A DNA stretch of 64,000 nucleotides from Bacteroidetes bacterium UBA4414. GTDB taxonomy: Bacteria > Bacteroidota > Bacteroidia > Chitinophagales > Chitinophagaceae. Positions 51,527 to 58,865 of this stretch are shown one piece after another (the first letter of the stretch is position 1; every line of letters begins with the position of its first letter). The stretch is from NCBI GenBank assembly GCA_002389765.1, contig DGQM01000019.1:89447-153446 (forward strand), in the 5' to 3' direction. The notes under the pieces are model-generated. The model was given only the letters and a program-made list of their open reading frames with translations. It did no database searches and had not been told where the DNA came from. The translations under genes were made by a program, and so were the position numbers.

Positions 51527-52531
51527 CGCCCTCCCCAAATCTTCAGGTTTTATTTTGCCGCGTGCTATGGCAAGCTGCTCGTCTATAATACGGCTGCGTT
51601 CCATTTCTTCTTTATGTCTGCGCATGGCTTCTTTTACACTGATGTTGGCAGGCGCGGCGGGTAGTGCATACTTGCCTTTGGGCTGCTGTGCATCGGCAGC
51701 AGGGTTGTAGGAAAGCGGGTTTTCTGTTTGCAGGTTGTGGTGCTTCAGCCAGTTGCGGAAGTGTTTGCGATAGTCGGTATCGGTCTTTTCTGTTTCTGCC
51801 GTGTAGCGCAGCCATTTGTTGAATGCCGTGAGCCAGTTGCGTAGTTGTTCGGGTGTTATCTTTTTCAATTCAGTAGTTAGCAGGTTGAAGTTGTCATCAT
51901 CCATGCTACGTTCCAGCAGTTGCTCGAGGGTATAGTGTGTATCGTTGGGTGCAATGTGTTTAGTAGTATTGGGTATCAGGCTTATAGCCGTATTACCACC
52001 AACAACAGTAGCATCCCTACCATCCTCTGCTGTGCTGTTGTGTGCTATGCTGTTATGTTCTGTTCTATCCTCTGTTGTCCTCTCCTTGGTTGAGGTTTGG
52101 TTAACCACAGGTACACCACTGGTTGATAACTCATTGTCTGTCAATGTCTTTGATTTCTTAGCTGCTGCGGCACGTTTACCTTTATCACTCAACTCCTTTC
52201 TTTTTCTGTCAAGTGCACGCAATTGTTCGGTCATTTCCTCGTGGTAGATGTAGCCGTTTTTCAGTTTCAGTAGTTTGAAGCGGGTGATGCAATCATCTAT
52301 AAACTTGCGTACCTCATCGGGTGTCAGTTCTTCCAGCAGGCGGGATAGATGGGTGTAGGCAAATTCTTCCGTCAGGTTGTAACGGTAGCCCTCGCTGCCG
52401 CGCAATACCTCCATCAGTGCCCACCACATACCGTAGCCCTTCATGCCATATACAGCTTTCAGCGACATCAGTTTAGGGTCGTTCATAGCATTCTTGTCGT
52501 GGGCAAACCAGTGGTTGTCTTTCTGTTTCAT
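51521..52531 (-). CDS. Lin1244/Lin1753-like phage replication-type protein
   Basis: A 336-residue protein. The N-terminal W-F-A-H-D-K-N-A-M-N-D-P-K-L and G-Y-G-M-W-W-A-L-M-E-V-L motifs are of the Lin1244/Lin1753 (DUF4373) domain found in replication modules of prophages and elements, often next to a DnaC-like loader. The middle is low complexity with many T, S and N; the C-terminal part (about 200-290) is a helical domain. No phage genes flank it, so it is an orphan or a remnant of an element. Confidence 0.8.
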   Translation of the reverse strand: MKQKDNHWFAHDKNAMNDPKLMSLKAVYGMKGYGMWWALMEVLRGSEGYRYNLTEEFAYTHLSRLLEELTPDEVRKFIDDCITRFKLLKLKNGYIYHEEMTEQLRALDRKRKELSDKGKRAAAAKKSKTLTDNELSTSGVPVVNQTSTKERTTEDRTEHNSIAHNSTAEDGRDATVVGGNTAISLIPNTTKHIAPNDTHYTLEQLLERSMDDDNFNLLTTELKKITPEQLRNWLTAFNKWLRYTAETEKTDTDYRKHFRNWLKHHNLQTENPLSYNPAADAQQPKGKYALPAAPANISVKEAMRRHKEEMERSRIIDEQLAIARGKIKPEDLGRAS

Positions 52532-52602
52532 GGTGCAGATAGTTTTTAAGGTGAATAGTGTTTTTTACTAATGCAAAAATACAATAAAATAATCATTATA
52601 AG

Positions 52603-52632
52603 CAAAAATATAGCCCTGCATTTGCAGAGCTA
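52603..52632 (-). terminator. terminator-like hairpin with downstream -7-like sequence
   Basis: On the minus strand AGCTCTGC (52631-52624) pairs with GCAGGGCT (52619-52612), one mismatch, then ATATTTTTG. The TATTTTTG (52610-52603) could also be the -7 element of the next gene, 72 nt downstream. Confidence 0.5.
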
Positions 52633-52656
52633 TAAATTATTTGTGAGTAACAGTCG

Positions 52657-53082
52657 TTAAAATCCTAACGCCAGCCCGATACCCTGATTGTTGGCAACGA
52701 GTTTCAGTTCTGTTTGTTTGGGTTTATAGTCTATAGTAGCCCAGCTTTCTTTCTCGTGATTGTTGCTGATGATGGTAAGCGGTATAGCAAGGCCTACCAC
52801 ACCCACACCCGCCAGCGATATCAGCCAGTTTGGTTGCCCGCCTGCTATAAATACGCCTACGGGGTAGAACATCAAGCCTGCACCAATAGCACCGAGTACA
52901 TACGCACCTACACCTGCTGCGTCTACATCGTTTCTGTAATTGTTGTATGGTGGTGGTGTGGCTGCATAGTTGAAGCTGATATTGTTTGACGGGTAAGTAG
53001 CTGCGCTTGCAGGGGCAAGGCCGATGCGTGCATTTGCCATGACGGTGTGGCACATCAACAGCGCAATGAGGAAATACTTCAT
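52657..53082 (-). CDS. exported or membrane protein of unknown function
   Basis: A 141-residue protein with a signal (M-A-N-A-R near residue 17), two hydrophobic segments (G-A-Y-V-L-G-A-I-G-A-G-L-M-F-Y and L-I-S-L-A-G-V-G-V-V-G-L-A), and a C-terminal beta tail (T-E-L-K-L-V-A-N-N-Q-G-I-G-L-A-L-G-F). The longer reading from 53184 is rejected because it buries the signal. It may be a small barrel or membrane protein; unknown. It is divergent from the next gene over 92 bp. Confidence 0.6.
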   Translation of the reverse strand: MKYFLIALLMCHTVMANARIGLAPASAATYPSNNISFNYAATPPPYNNYRNDVDAAGVGAYVLGAIGAGLMFYPVGVFIAGGQPNWLISLAGVGVVGLAIPLTIISNNHEKESWATIDYKPKQTELKLVANNQGIGLALGF

Positions 53083-53174
53083 ACAGGTTTCTAAGTTTTT
53101 AGTAAATGTTAAATTAGCCAATTGCCTGATACTGTGCAATATGTTTTGTTTATCTTTTCTGAAACCGAATTGTA

Positions 53175-53900
53175 TTGAAGCCACTCCTTACCATATGCCT
53201 GCTCTTGTTTGTCAACTATGTACATGCACAGCTATTCGATGATGAAATGCTCTTTAAAATACGTGGCACTGCCGACTCGGTATCTGTAGCCAGTAGGCTG
53301 GTATGGCCACCGGGCAATGAAGAGGAAGAAGCGGAATATAAGCTGCAAGACAGTGCAATGTATCGCTACCTGGCTGCCGATACTATACAGGCAACACAGT
53401 ATCATTACGAAACCCATTTTAAAGACTTGGTATATACGCTGAATGACGATGGGCAGATTAATTATATAGATAACAGAATGCTCGGAGCCAAGCAAGCTGT
53501 CAGGTATCACTATATACGCAAGCCTACGGGTAGTGTACATCTGCATAATTATACAGAACCCACTTTCTATATAATAACGGACGCTAAAAGACGCGCTGAT
53601 ACCATGCTGTTTTTTATGGCCTCGCAAAAAGTAATTGCAAAAACCATCCGCAGGTATAATGAGGAGGGGAGTGTAGCCGAAGAATGGAAGATAGATATAG
53701 TCAACAATACCACGCACAGCATATACGAGTATGGCTTGTATAACTTGTGTACCAAGTCTATGAACTATCGCAATGATACTTTGCAAAGCACCGATACGTA
53801 TGAGTATGTGTTTGACACGCATGGCAATTTTACCAAACGCAAGCGCTACACCAACGGTCGTATTATTAACGTTTTGTATAGACGTATCTATTACAATTAG
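53175..53900 (+). CDS. secreted protein of unknown function
   Basis: A 241-residue protein starting with TTG at 53175, chosen because a signal peptide (K-P-L-L-T-I-C-L-L-L-F-V-N-Y-V-H-A-Q) begins directly there. The mature part has short YD-like beta segments (Y-T-L-N-D-D-G-Q-I-N-Y-I, E-Y-V-F-D-T-H-G-N-F-T-K-R-K-R-Y-T-N-G-R-I), reminiscent of Rhs/YD repeat or MORN-like wrappings but too short for either. Unknown function. Confidence 0.6.
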   Translation: MKPLLTICLLLFVNYVHAQLFDDEMLFKIRGTADSVSVASRLVWPPGNEEEEAEYKLQDSAMYRYLAADTIQATQYHYETHFKDLVYTLNDDGQINYIDNRMLGAKQAVRYHYIRKPTGSVHLHNYTEPTFYIITDAKRRADTMLFFMASQKVIAKTIRRYNEEGSVAEEWKIDIVNNTTHSIYEYGLYNLCTKSMNYRNDTLQSTDTYEYVFDTHGNFTKRKRYTNGRIINVLYRRIYYN

Positions 53901-53928
53901 TCTTTAATTTGTATAAACACTTCTTACT

Positions 53929-54555
53929 ATGATACCAATCAATCCTAAACTAAAGAGCCTGATGCTGGCAGTGGCCATGCCCTTCCTTTCCTTCGCGGGT
54001 AGTAAAACAGATACTGCAAAGCTGAATGCCATCAGCCAAAAGATGTTTGATGAAGGCAACAGAAACTTTCTACTGATAGATGCAGTAAAGGACGGACTGC
54101 TTTTAGAGCAACTGCCCTATAGCTACGAGTACGATGATGGTGATATCAGCTTTAACGGAGAGCAACTAAGCGAACCCTACCGCAGCCGCTATGCCGAAAA
54201 GATGGAAGCCTTTCTGAAAAAGCAGGGTAGTGTACACAGTGCATTTTCGGTAACAGGCAGCTCGCTGAGCCTGGATAAGTTGCAAAAAGAACAGCGTAGT
54301 AAAAAAGGTAAAGACAAGGATAGTGAGCAAGAAGAAAAGCTGGATAAGATAATAACAGCTATGGCTGCAGATAGCCTGCTGGATGAGAAAGAGTCCATCA
54401 ACCTAAAGTGGTATCCCAACGGGCTGTACGTAAACAATAACAAACTGGAAGGGGAGAACGAGAAAAAGTATACAGCACTATTGGAAGATGCGATAGGATA
54501 TAAGCCAAGATTTTCAACTGATAGTTATATTTTCAAAAGAAGTGCGCAAAGATAG
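53929..54555 (+). CDS. exported protein, paralog 1 of a tandem pair
   Basis: A 208-residue exported protein (signal to about F-A-G-S, 24). The first half (A-K-L-N-A-I-S-Q-K-M-F-D-E-G-N, V-K-D-G-L-L-L-E) matches the next gene A-K-L-E-A-I-S-K-E-M-Y-E-Q-G-N. This copy carries an extra lysine-rich linker (K-G-K-D-K-D-S-E-Q-E-E-K) and a repeat of the fold in its C-terminal half (L-K-W-Y-P-N-G-L-Y-V-N-N-N-K-L). Function unknown. Confidence 0.65.
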   Translation: MIPINPKLKSLMLAVAMPFLSFAGSKTDTAKLNAISQKMFDEGNRNFLLIDAVKDGLLLEQLPYSYEYDDGDISFNGEQLSEPYRSRYAEKMEAFLKKQGSVHSAFSVTGSSLSLDKLQKEQRSKKGKDKDSEQEEKLDKIITAMAADSLLDEKESINLKWYPNGLYVNNNKLEGENEKKYTALLEDAIGYKPRFSTDSYIFKRSAQR

Positions 54556-54826
54556 ATGCCTGCTTATATGCTGCTTTTGGGGGTAACCATCTGAATAAAA
54601 ACAGCTATCAAATATTGCATTCGGTATTGTGCCAATGTACTTTTATCAGTGTTGCACATGTCTATTATTTCTGTTTCGTATAGCGTGAAAAGACAGAAAT
54701 TCTCATAACATATTGATTAGTAACTAAAAACGTAGAAACACTAAATAAATAACACGGAGGCCTTTACAATACGCTAATGGTGCGTGGGTATGGCAAACGT
54801 TTACAATTGTTTGAGAATGAAGAACG
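54556..54826. other. intergenic region between the paralogs
   Basis: No gene or RNA is recognised here. A near -7 element (TACTTTTA) lies around 54640. The region ends with the hairpin at 54827. Confidence 0.4.
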
Positions 54827-54850
54827 GAAAGCATCCTTTTGGGTGCTTTC
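54827..54850 (+). terminator. hairpin upstream of paralog 2
   Basis: GAAAGCATCC (54827-54836) pairs with GGGTGCTTTC (54841-54850), one T-G pair, TTTT loop, then ATTATTTC. Its stem resembles that of the terminator following paralog 2, which suggests the terminator was duplicated along with the gene. Confidence 0.65.
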
Positions 54851-54894
54851 ATTATTTCAGCTAGTTCCGTAAATTCATTAAAACAAATTTTCCT

Positions 54895-55308
54895 ATGCTA
54901 CCATCTACCCGAAAATTCTGCATCATAGCTGCCATGCTTGTGCTGCCACTCTTATCATTTGCTATCAGCAAAAAAGAAGCAGCAAAGCTCGAAGCCATCA
55001 GCAAAGAAATGTACGAACAAGGCAATGAAAAATACCTGTATGTAGATGCCTACAAAGACGGACTACTGAAAGACGGTGACGATTTTGTTCTTGATTTTGA
55101 TAATAATAACATGGCGTTGAATGGTGTAGAACTACCTGCTGCTTATAAGGAAAAACACAAGCAATTTTTATCTGATAAGCAAAATAGTGCAGTAGTGACA
55201 GGTAAAGGAAAAGGTACACTGCACGTAAAAGACATTTATGATAATAGCAGCTGTTTCAGAAAGAATACAAATAAGATGAAGCTGCCGTCTTCATTTGCAA
55301 AGCAATAA
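54895..55308 (+). CDS. exported protein, paralog 2 of a tandem pair
   Basis: A 137-residue exported protein with a signal (S-F-A-I-S near residue 22). A-K-L-E-A-I-S-K-E-M-Y-E-Q-G-N and A-Y-K-D-G-L-L align with the preceding gene; the acidic D-F-D-N-N-N-M-A-L-N-G segment matches D-D-G-D-I-S-F-N-G there. It lacks the second half of paralog 1. Function unknown. Confidence 0.65.
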   Translation: MLPSTRKFCIIAAMLVLPLLSFAISKKEAAKLEAISKEMYEQGNEKYLYVDAYKDGLLKDGDDFVLDFDNNNMALNGVELPAAYKEKHKQFLSDKQNSAVVTGKGKGTLHVKDIYDNSSCFRKNTNKMKLPSSFAKQ

Positions 55309-55329
55309 TAAATAATACATTCATAAAGA

Positions 55330-55357
55330 AAGCACCCTCATCAGGGTGCTTCTTTGT
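55330..55357 (+). terminator. rho-independent terminator after paralog 2
   Basis: AAGCACCCT (55330-55338) pairs with AGGGTGCTT (55343-55351) around CATC, then CTTTGTTT. Confidence 0.75.
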
Positions 55358-55381
55358 TTATAGCATTAGCGTCTGTTGCCT

Positions 55382-56212
55382 TTATTTACATTCACCACCG
55401 GGCTCGCACACGGTAGCATCGCCACCTACTACTGTCAGTTTAGGGTTGGCTTGTTCATATTCCTTCCATGCCTGTGTAAGGGCTTGCAGGAAAGTTTCTG
55501 ATGGTTGCGCACCGCTTACAGCATATTTATTATCCAGTATAAAGAAAGGCACACCACGCACACCTATCTGCGATGCACGCACTATGTCGGCTTCTACCGC
55601 ATCGGCATATTTATCGCTCTTCAGTACATCCAATACTTCCTGCTCAGGAATGCCGAGGCTTGTTGTCATAGCCAACAATACATCGTGATTGGATATGTCT
55701 TTGCCTTCGGTAAAATACGCATGAAACAATTGCTCTTCTATCGCATCACCTTTGCCATGTTTCTTTGCCAAGTGGCTGATGCGGTGTGCATCCATGCTGT
55801 TAGCAATGACTGCTTTGTCGAAGTTGTATTGCAAACCCTCGCCAGCAGCCATCTGCACCACTTGTTTGTGCATCTGTTTGCTTTGCTCTACCGTCATACC
55901 CTTGCGCTCTGCCAGGTAGGTATATACATCTTTGCCCGGTTGTGCGGTTATGTCAGGGTCCAGCTGAAAACTGTGCCACTCTATTTCTATATCTTTTCCG
56001 TTGGGGAATTTTGCCAGTGCAGCCTCAAACTTTCTTTTGCCTATATAGCAGAAAGGGCACATCACATCGCTCCAGATATCTACTTTCATCTTTTTACCTG
56101 TTGTTTGCACCTGCTGCTTTGCCGGTAGCTTTTGTACAGGCTTTTGTGCAATGGCAGGCAGTGCCACAAAAGCAGCTAATACAGTCGTCAGCAGATATTG
56201 TTTATAAATCAT
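55382..56212 (-). CDS. exported DsbA-family (FrnE-like) protein
   Basis: A 276-residue protein with an N-terminal signal (A-I-A-Q, about 22) and a DsbA/FrnE-type thioredoxin domain: C-P-F-C near residue 53, then the helical insertion (M-D-A-H-R-I-S-H-L near 126) and G-V-R-G-V-P-F-F-I near 216. FrnE proteins are usually cytoplasmic; the signal makes this a periplasmic or membrane-bound oxidoreductase. Promoter TTG-N18-TACCTTTG lies just upstream. Confidence 0.88.
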   Translation of the reverse strand: MIYKQYLLTTVLAAFVALPAIAQKPVQKLPAKQQVQTTGKKMKVDIWSDVMCPFCYIGKRKFEAALAKFPNGKDIEIEWHSFQLDPDITAQPGKDVYTYLAERKGMTVEQSKQMHKQVVQMAAGEGLQYNFDKAVIANSMDAHRISHLAKKHGKGDAIEEQLFHAYFTEGKDISNHDVLLAMTTSLGIPEQEVLDVLKSDKYADAVEADIVRASQIGVRGVPFFILDNKYAVSGAQPSETFLQALTQAWKEYEQANPKLTVVGGDATVCEPGGECK

Positions 56213-56220
56213 TTACCCTG

Positions 56221-56249
56221 CAAAGGTACAATGTGCGTACGTACAACAA
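56221..56249 (-). promoter_or_regulatory. -33/-7 promoter of the DsbA-family gene
   Basis: On the minus strand TTG (56249-56247), 18 nt spacer, TACCTTTG (56228-56221), 8 nt before the ATG. An inverted repeat CTATAC-TCGT-GTATAG (56256-56271) sits directly upstream and could be an operator. Confidence 0.6.
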
Positions 56250-56299
56250 TAAACACTATACTCGTGTATAGCAGTAATGGGGTATAAGGGAAATTTATT

Positions 56300-57148
56300 T
56301 TACTGCCCGTTCATCCACAGCAGCGCATTATACACCGCGCGGTGCAGGATGGTAAGGTGTGTTTCCTGTGGCATCTTGGCCATTTTTACGCGGGCTTCTT
56401 TGCTTTTGTATTGCTTCAGCAGGGCGGCAAGCTTAGCAGCATCGCCCTCCATTACATTGCCTTCCGTGCCTACAGTTATATACAATTGCTTCTTGTTGCG
56501 GTAGGTTGTTTTCAGTAGTTGTGGTGCAGCAGCCAATAGCGATTCGCCATCCCACCACAGGCTGGGGCTTACAACGATGTAGTTATCAAACATCTCTGGC
56601 TTTTTCAGCAATATCTCTGCTGCCAGCAAACCACCCAGCGACTGCCCGATGAGCGTAGTAGCACCACCTGTTTTGTAATGACTGTTGATATAAGGCTGCA
56701 ATTCTTTTTCTATAAATGCAATGAACTTTGGCGAACCACCGGCGATGGGTGCCAGTTGTTTTTCCAGATAGGCAATAAAACTATCTGCCTGTTGTTTTCT
56801 GTTGGCATTGTTGGTAGCAGGGAAGGTGAAATCGCGCTTGCGGTTTACATTGCCTATACCTACCACAATGGTTGGTGGCATATAGCCTATCATGGTGAGG
56901 AACTGTACATTGCCTACCGTGTGTATAAAGTCTTCATTGGCACTGCCATCCAGTTGATAGATAACAGGGAAATTCTTCGCAGTATCGGCCTGATAGCCAT
57001 CGGGCAGGTAGATGTTGATAGTGCGCTGCTCTGCCAGTGTAGCGGAGTAGATGCTGTCTGTAACACCCAATACAAATGGCTTGGTGCTTTGTGCAGATGC
57101 GGTAACTGTACCCGCCGCCAGCAGCAGGATTGGCAATAGTTTTTTCAT
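56300..57148 (-). CDS. exported alpha/beta hydrolase, esterase D-like
   Basis: A 282-residue exported esterase (signal to S-A-Q, about 20) of the putative-esterase family: Y-L-P-D-G-Y near residue 50, G-Q-S-L-G-G (nucleophile Ser) near 168, S-P-S-L-W-W-D near 194, and a late H in E-T-H-L-T-I near 266. It is related to enterochelin or siderophore esterases and to diverse carboxylesterases. The substrate is unknown. Confidence 0.85.
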   Translation of the reverse strand: MKKLLPILLLAAGTVTASAQSTKPFVLGVTDSIYSATLAEQRTINIYLPDGYQADTAKNFPVIYQLDGSANEDFIHTVGNVQFLTMIGYMPPTIVVGIGNVNRKRDFTFPATNNANRKQQADSFIAYLEKQLAPIAGGSPKFIAFIEKELQPYINSHYKTGGATTLIGQSLGGLLAAEILLKKPEMFDNYIVVSPSLWWDGESLLAAAPQLLKTTYRNKKQLYITVGTEGNVMEGDAAKLAALLKQYKSKEARVKMAKMPQETHLTILHRAVYNALLWMNGQ

Positions 57149-57174
57149 AAGTCGGCTGTGTTATAATGCTGTGG

Positions 57175-57182
57175 CAAAGCTA
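57175..57182 (-). promoter_or_regulatory. -7 element (TAGCTTTG) of the esterase gene
   Basis: TAGCTTTG on the minus strand ends 26 nt before the ATG. A CCCC/GGGG inverted repeat (57206-57219) lies about 38 bp upstream. Confidence 0.45.
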
Positions 57183-57249
57183 TCAAAGCCAATGCCCGTA
57201 GCCATCCCCCGCTGTGGGGTGATATCTGTGACGCATATCACCACAACTA

Positions 57250-57293
57250 TTGACTTAGGTCATACTTCCTGCTGCCACGCTGTTGTTACTTTG
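57250..57293 (+). promoter_or_regulatory. Fnr-type box with -7-like element for a plus-strand transcript
   Basis: TTGACT-TA-GGTCAT (57250-57263), two mismatches in the right arm, is centred 36.5 bp before the last G of TTACTTTG (57286-57293), one mismatch to TAnnTTTG. The spacing equals that of the two better boxes at 43956 and 46437. No coding sequence follows before the terminator. Confidence 0.45.
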
Positions 57294-57296
57294 TAT

Positions 57297-57398
57297 CAGC
57301 GAAACAAGAGATAGAAACACTAAATGGTTGATTAAATAGTTTTTTCTAAAACTTGGTGTGTAGTATAAAGTAAAAGGGAGTTTTCACTCCCTTTTTTA
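57297..57398 (+). ncRNA. candidate Fnr-controlled small RNA
   Basis: From the predicted start near 57297 to a strong terminator at 57372-57398 lie about 100 nt without a usable open frame (only M-V-D). The orientation, the class II-like box upstream and a terminator facing no plus-strand gene point to a small RNA, analogous in logic to FnrS of enterobacteria. Its last few bases overlap the 3' end of the convergent lipoprotein gene. Sequence homology to known RNAs is not seen. Confidence 0.4.
57372..57398. terminator. rho-independent terminator
   Basis: AAAAGGGAGT (57372-57381) pairs with ACTCCCTTTT (57386-57395) around TTTC, followed by TTATTT on the plus strand. The plus strand has the better U-run; it may also serve the minus-strand lipoprotein gene. 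Confidence 0.8.
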
Positions 57399-57839
57399 TT
57401 TCACTCTGGTATAAGTAAGCGTATTGCCGCGTGCTGTGTAGATGAAGGATAGGTTTTTCTCATTGGCATCTACTACTATATAGCACATATCGTCTTTGGG
57501 TATAAAGAGGTAATAATCTTCTTTGCTTTCGGTACTGTCTGTGCAGCTTTTGTGGCTGATGGTATAATCGACCGTATCGTTTTTACTGCCTTCGTAACCA
57601 AGTATGTATTTGTCTTTGGTGATGACGAGCGTTGCCTTCGGGTCTTCTACGCTTACCCAACTACCCAGTATCATTTGCGGTATGGCCGATGCATCTGCAA
57701 CAGCCTCTGCTACCTGCCCAAGTGTAGGCGATTGTGTAGCTGCTATGGTTGCAAGGTCCTCACCTTCGGTAGAATTACCTGCATCGCCACTACAGGCAGA
57801 CAGGTATAATGCAGCAGATAGTAAGAGTATCTTTTTCAT
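57396..57839 (-). CDS. lipoprotein of unknown function
   Basis: A 147-residue lipoprotein (signal with lipobox Y-L-S-A-C-S-G-D-A), then a Thr/Ala-rich linker and a small beta domain (G-S-W-V-S-V-E-D-P, Y-I-L-G-Y-E-G-S, N-L-S-F-I-Y-T-A-R-G-N-T-L-T-Y-T), like lipocalin-type beta barrels in outline. Function unknown. Its promoter element TAATTTTG is 5 nt from the ATG, suggesting a leaderless mRNA. Confidence 0.68.
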   Translation of the reverse strand: MKKILLLSAALYLSACSGDAGNSTEGEDLATIAATQSPTLGQVAEAVADASAIPQMILGSWVSVEDPKATLVITKDKYILGYEGSKNDTVDYTISHKSCTDSTESKEDYYLFIPKDDMCYIVVDANEKNLSFIYTARGNTLTYTRVK

Positions 57840-57844
57840 ACGGG

Positions 57845-57852
57845 CAAAATTA
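57845..57852 (-). promoter_or_regulatory. -7 element (TAATTTTG), leaderless geometry
   Basis: TAATTTTG on the minus strand ends 5 nt before the lipoprotein ATG at 57839. Confidence 0.5.
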
Positions 57853-57864
57853 CGGAAACTAGTT

Positions 57865-58851
57865 TTAATTCTTCAGGTAAACAACAACGGGGAAATGGTC
57901 GCTATAGCCATTGTTCCAGTAAGTGCCACGAAAACTACGGAAAGGATAGTTGCGGAATTTTCCATTCTCTTGTCGCAGAAAAGGACGGTCGTATATCTCT
58001 GCACCTGCATATTGCAACCCCTTGTATTTTACAAAGCCTGCAGATAGTATCACCTGGTCAAACAAATCCCACTTGCGCTGAAACACTGCTGTGCCCCTGC
58101 CACTTGCATAGATGCTTGTAAAAGGATTGTACATTGTGTTGTTGCCAACAGTATTGGCATCTGCTATGCTGCCAAGCTCTTGTGTCAGGCTGGCATCTGT
58201 GGGGTTATCATTCAGGTCGCCCATCAGCAGGATGCGTGCATTGCGGTTGGTGCGACGAATCTCGTCTATCATCCTGCGGTTGGCAGCAGCCATATCACGA
58301 CGCTTATATTCCGTTTCATCCGAACCTTCTCTGCGCGATGGCCAGTGGTTCACCAATACATGCACTGTATCGCCCGCCAGTATGCCTTTTACATACAGTG
58401 GCTCTCGCGCACCTTTGCGTACAGATAGTTGTTTAGATGCCAATACTTTGAACACCGCAGGATTGTAGAGCAATGCCACATCTATACCACGCGGGTCTGT
58501 ACTGTTATACCACACATACTTGTAGTTGCGTGCTTTCAGTTCGCTTGTGTTCACAAGGTCATTCAGTACTTTATTGTTTTCTACCTCTGCAATACCTATC
58601 AGCGCGGCACCACTTGCATTTTTATCAGTACCTGCACGTTGCAATGCATACGCCATGTTGTGCAGCTTCTGGTTGTATATCTTATCCGTATAGCGATAGC
58701 TGCCATTGGGTGTAAACTCTTCATCATCTGTCAATGGGTCATCCGCAGGGTCAAACAGATTTTCAAGATTGTAGAATACTACAGGATATACCTGCGCGTT
58801 TGCTGTGAAAACAAAGAGCAAAAGGTGTAAAATGAGAAGAGGTTTTATCAC
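57865..58851 (-). CDS. endonuclease/exonuclease/phosphatase family protein
   Basis: A 328-residue exported protein (signal to A-N-A-Q, about 20), starting with GTG at 58851. The EEP fold is clear: F-Y-N-L-E-N-L-F-D near residue 26, G-I-A-E-V-E-N near 86, N-H-W-P-S-R-R near 166, L-M-G-D-L-N-D-N-P near 208 and a final Y-S-D-H-F-P-V near 317. The metal-binding Glu, Asp, Asn and His are kept. It is an extracytoplasmic nuclease or phosphodiesterase; the substrate is unknown. It follows the unknown gene upstream by 14 nt. Confidence 0.88.
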   Translation of the reverse strand: MIKPLLILHLLLFVFTANAQVYPVVFYNLENLFDPADDPLTDDEEFTPNGSYRYTDKIYNQKLHNMAYALQRAGTDKNASGAALIGIAEVENNKVLNDLVNTSELKARNYKYVWYNSTDPRGIDVALLYNPAVFKVLASKQLSVRKGAREPLYVKGILAGDTVHVLVNHWPSRREGSDETEYKRRDMAAANRRMIDEIRRTNRNARILLMGDLNDNPTDASLTQELGSIADANTVGNNTMYNPFTSIYASGRGTAVFQRKWDLFDQVILSAGFVKYKGLQYAGAEIYDRPFLRQENGKFRNYPFRSFRGTYWNNGYSDHFPVVVYLKN

Positions 58852-58865
58852 TGTATTTATTTCAA

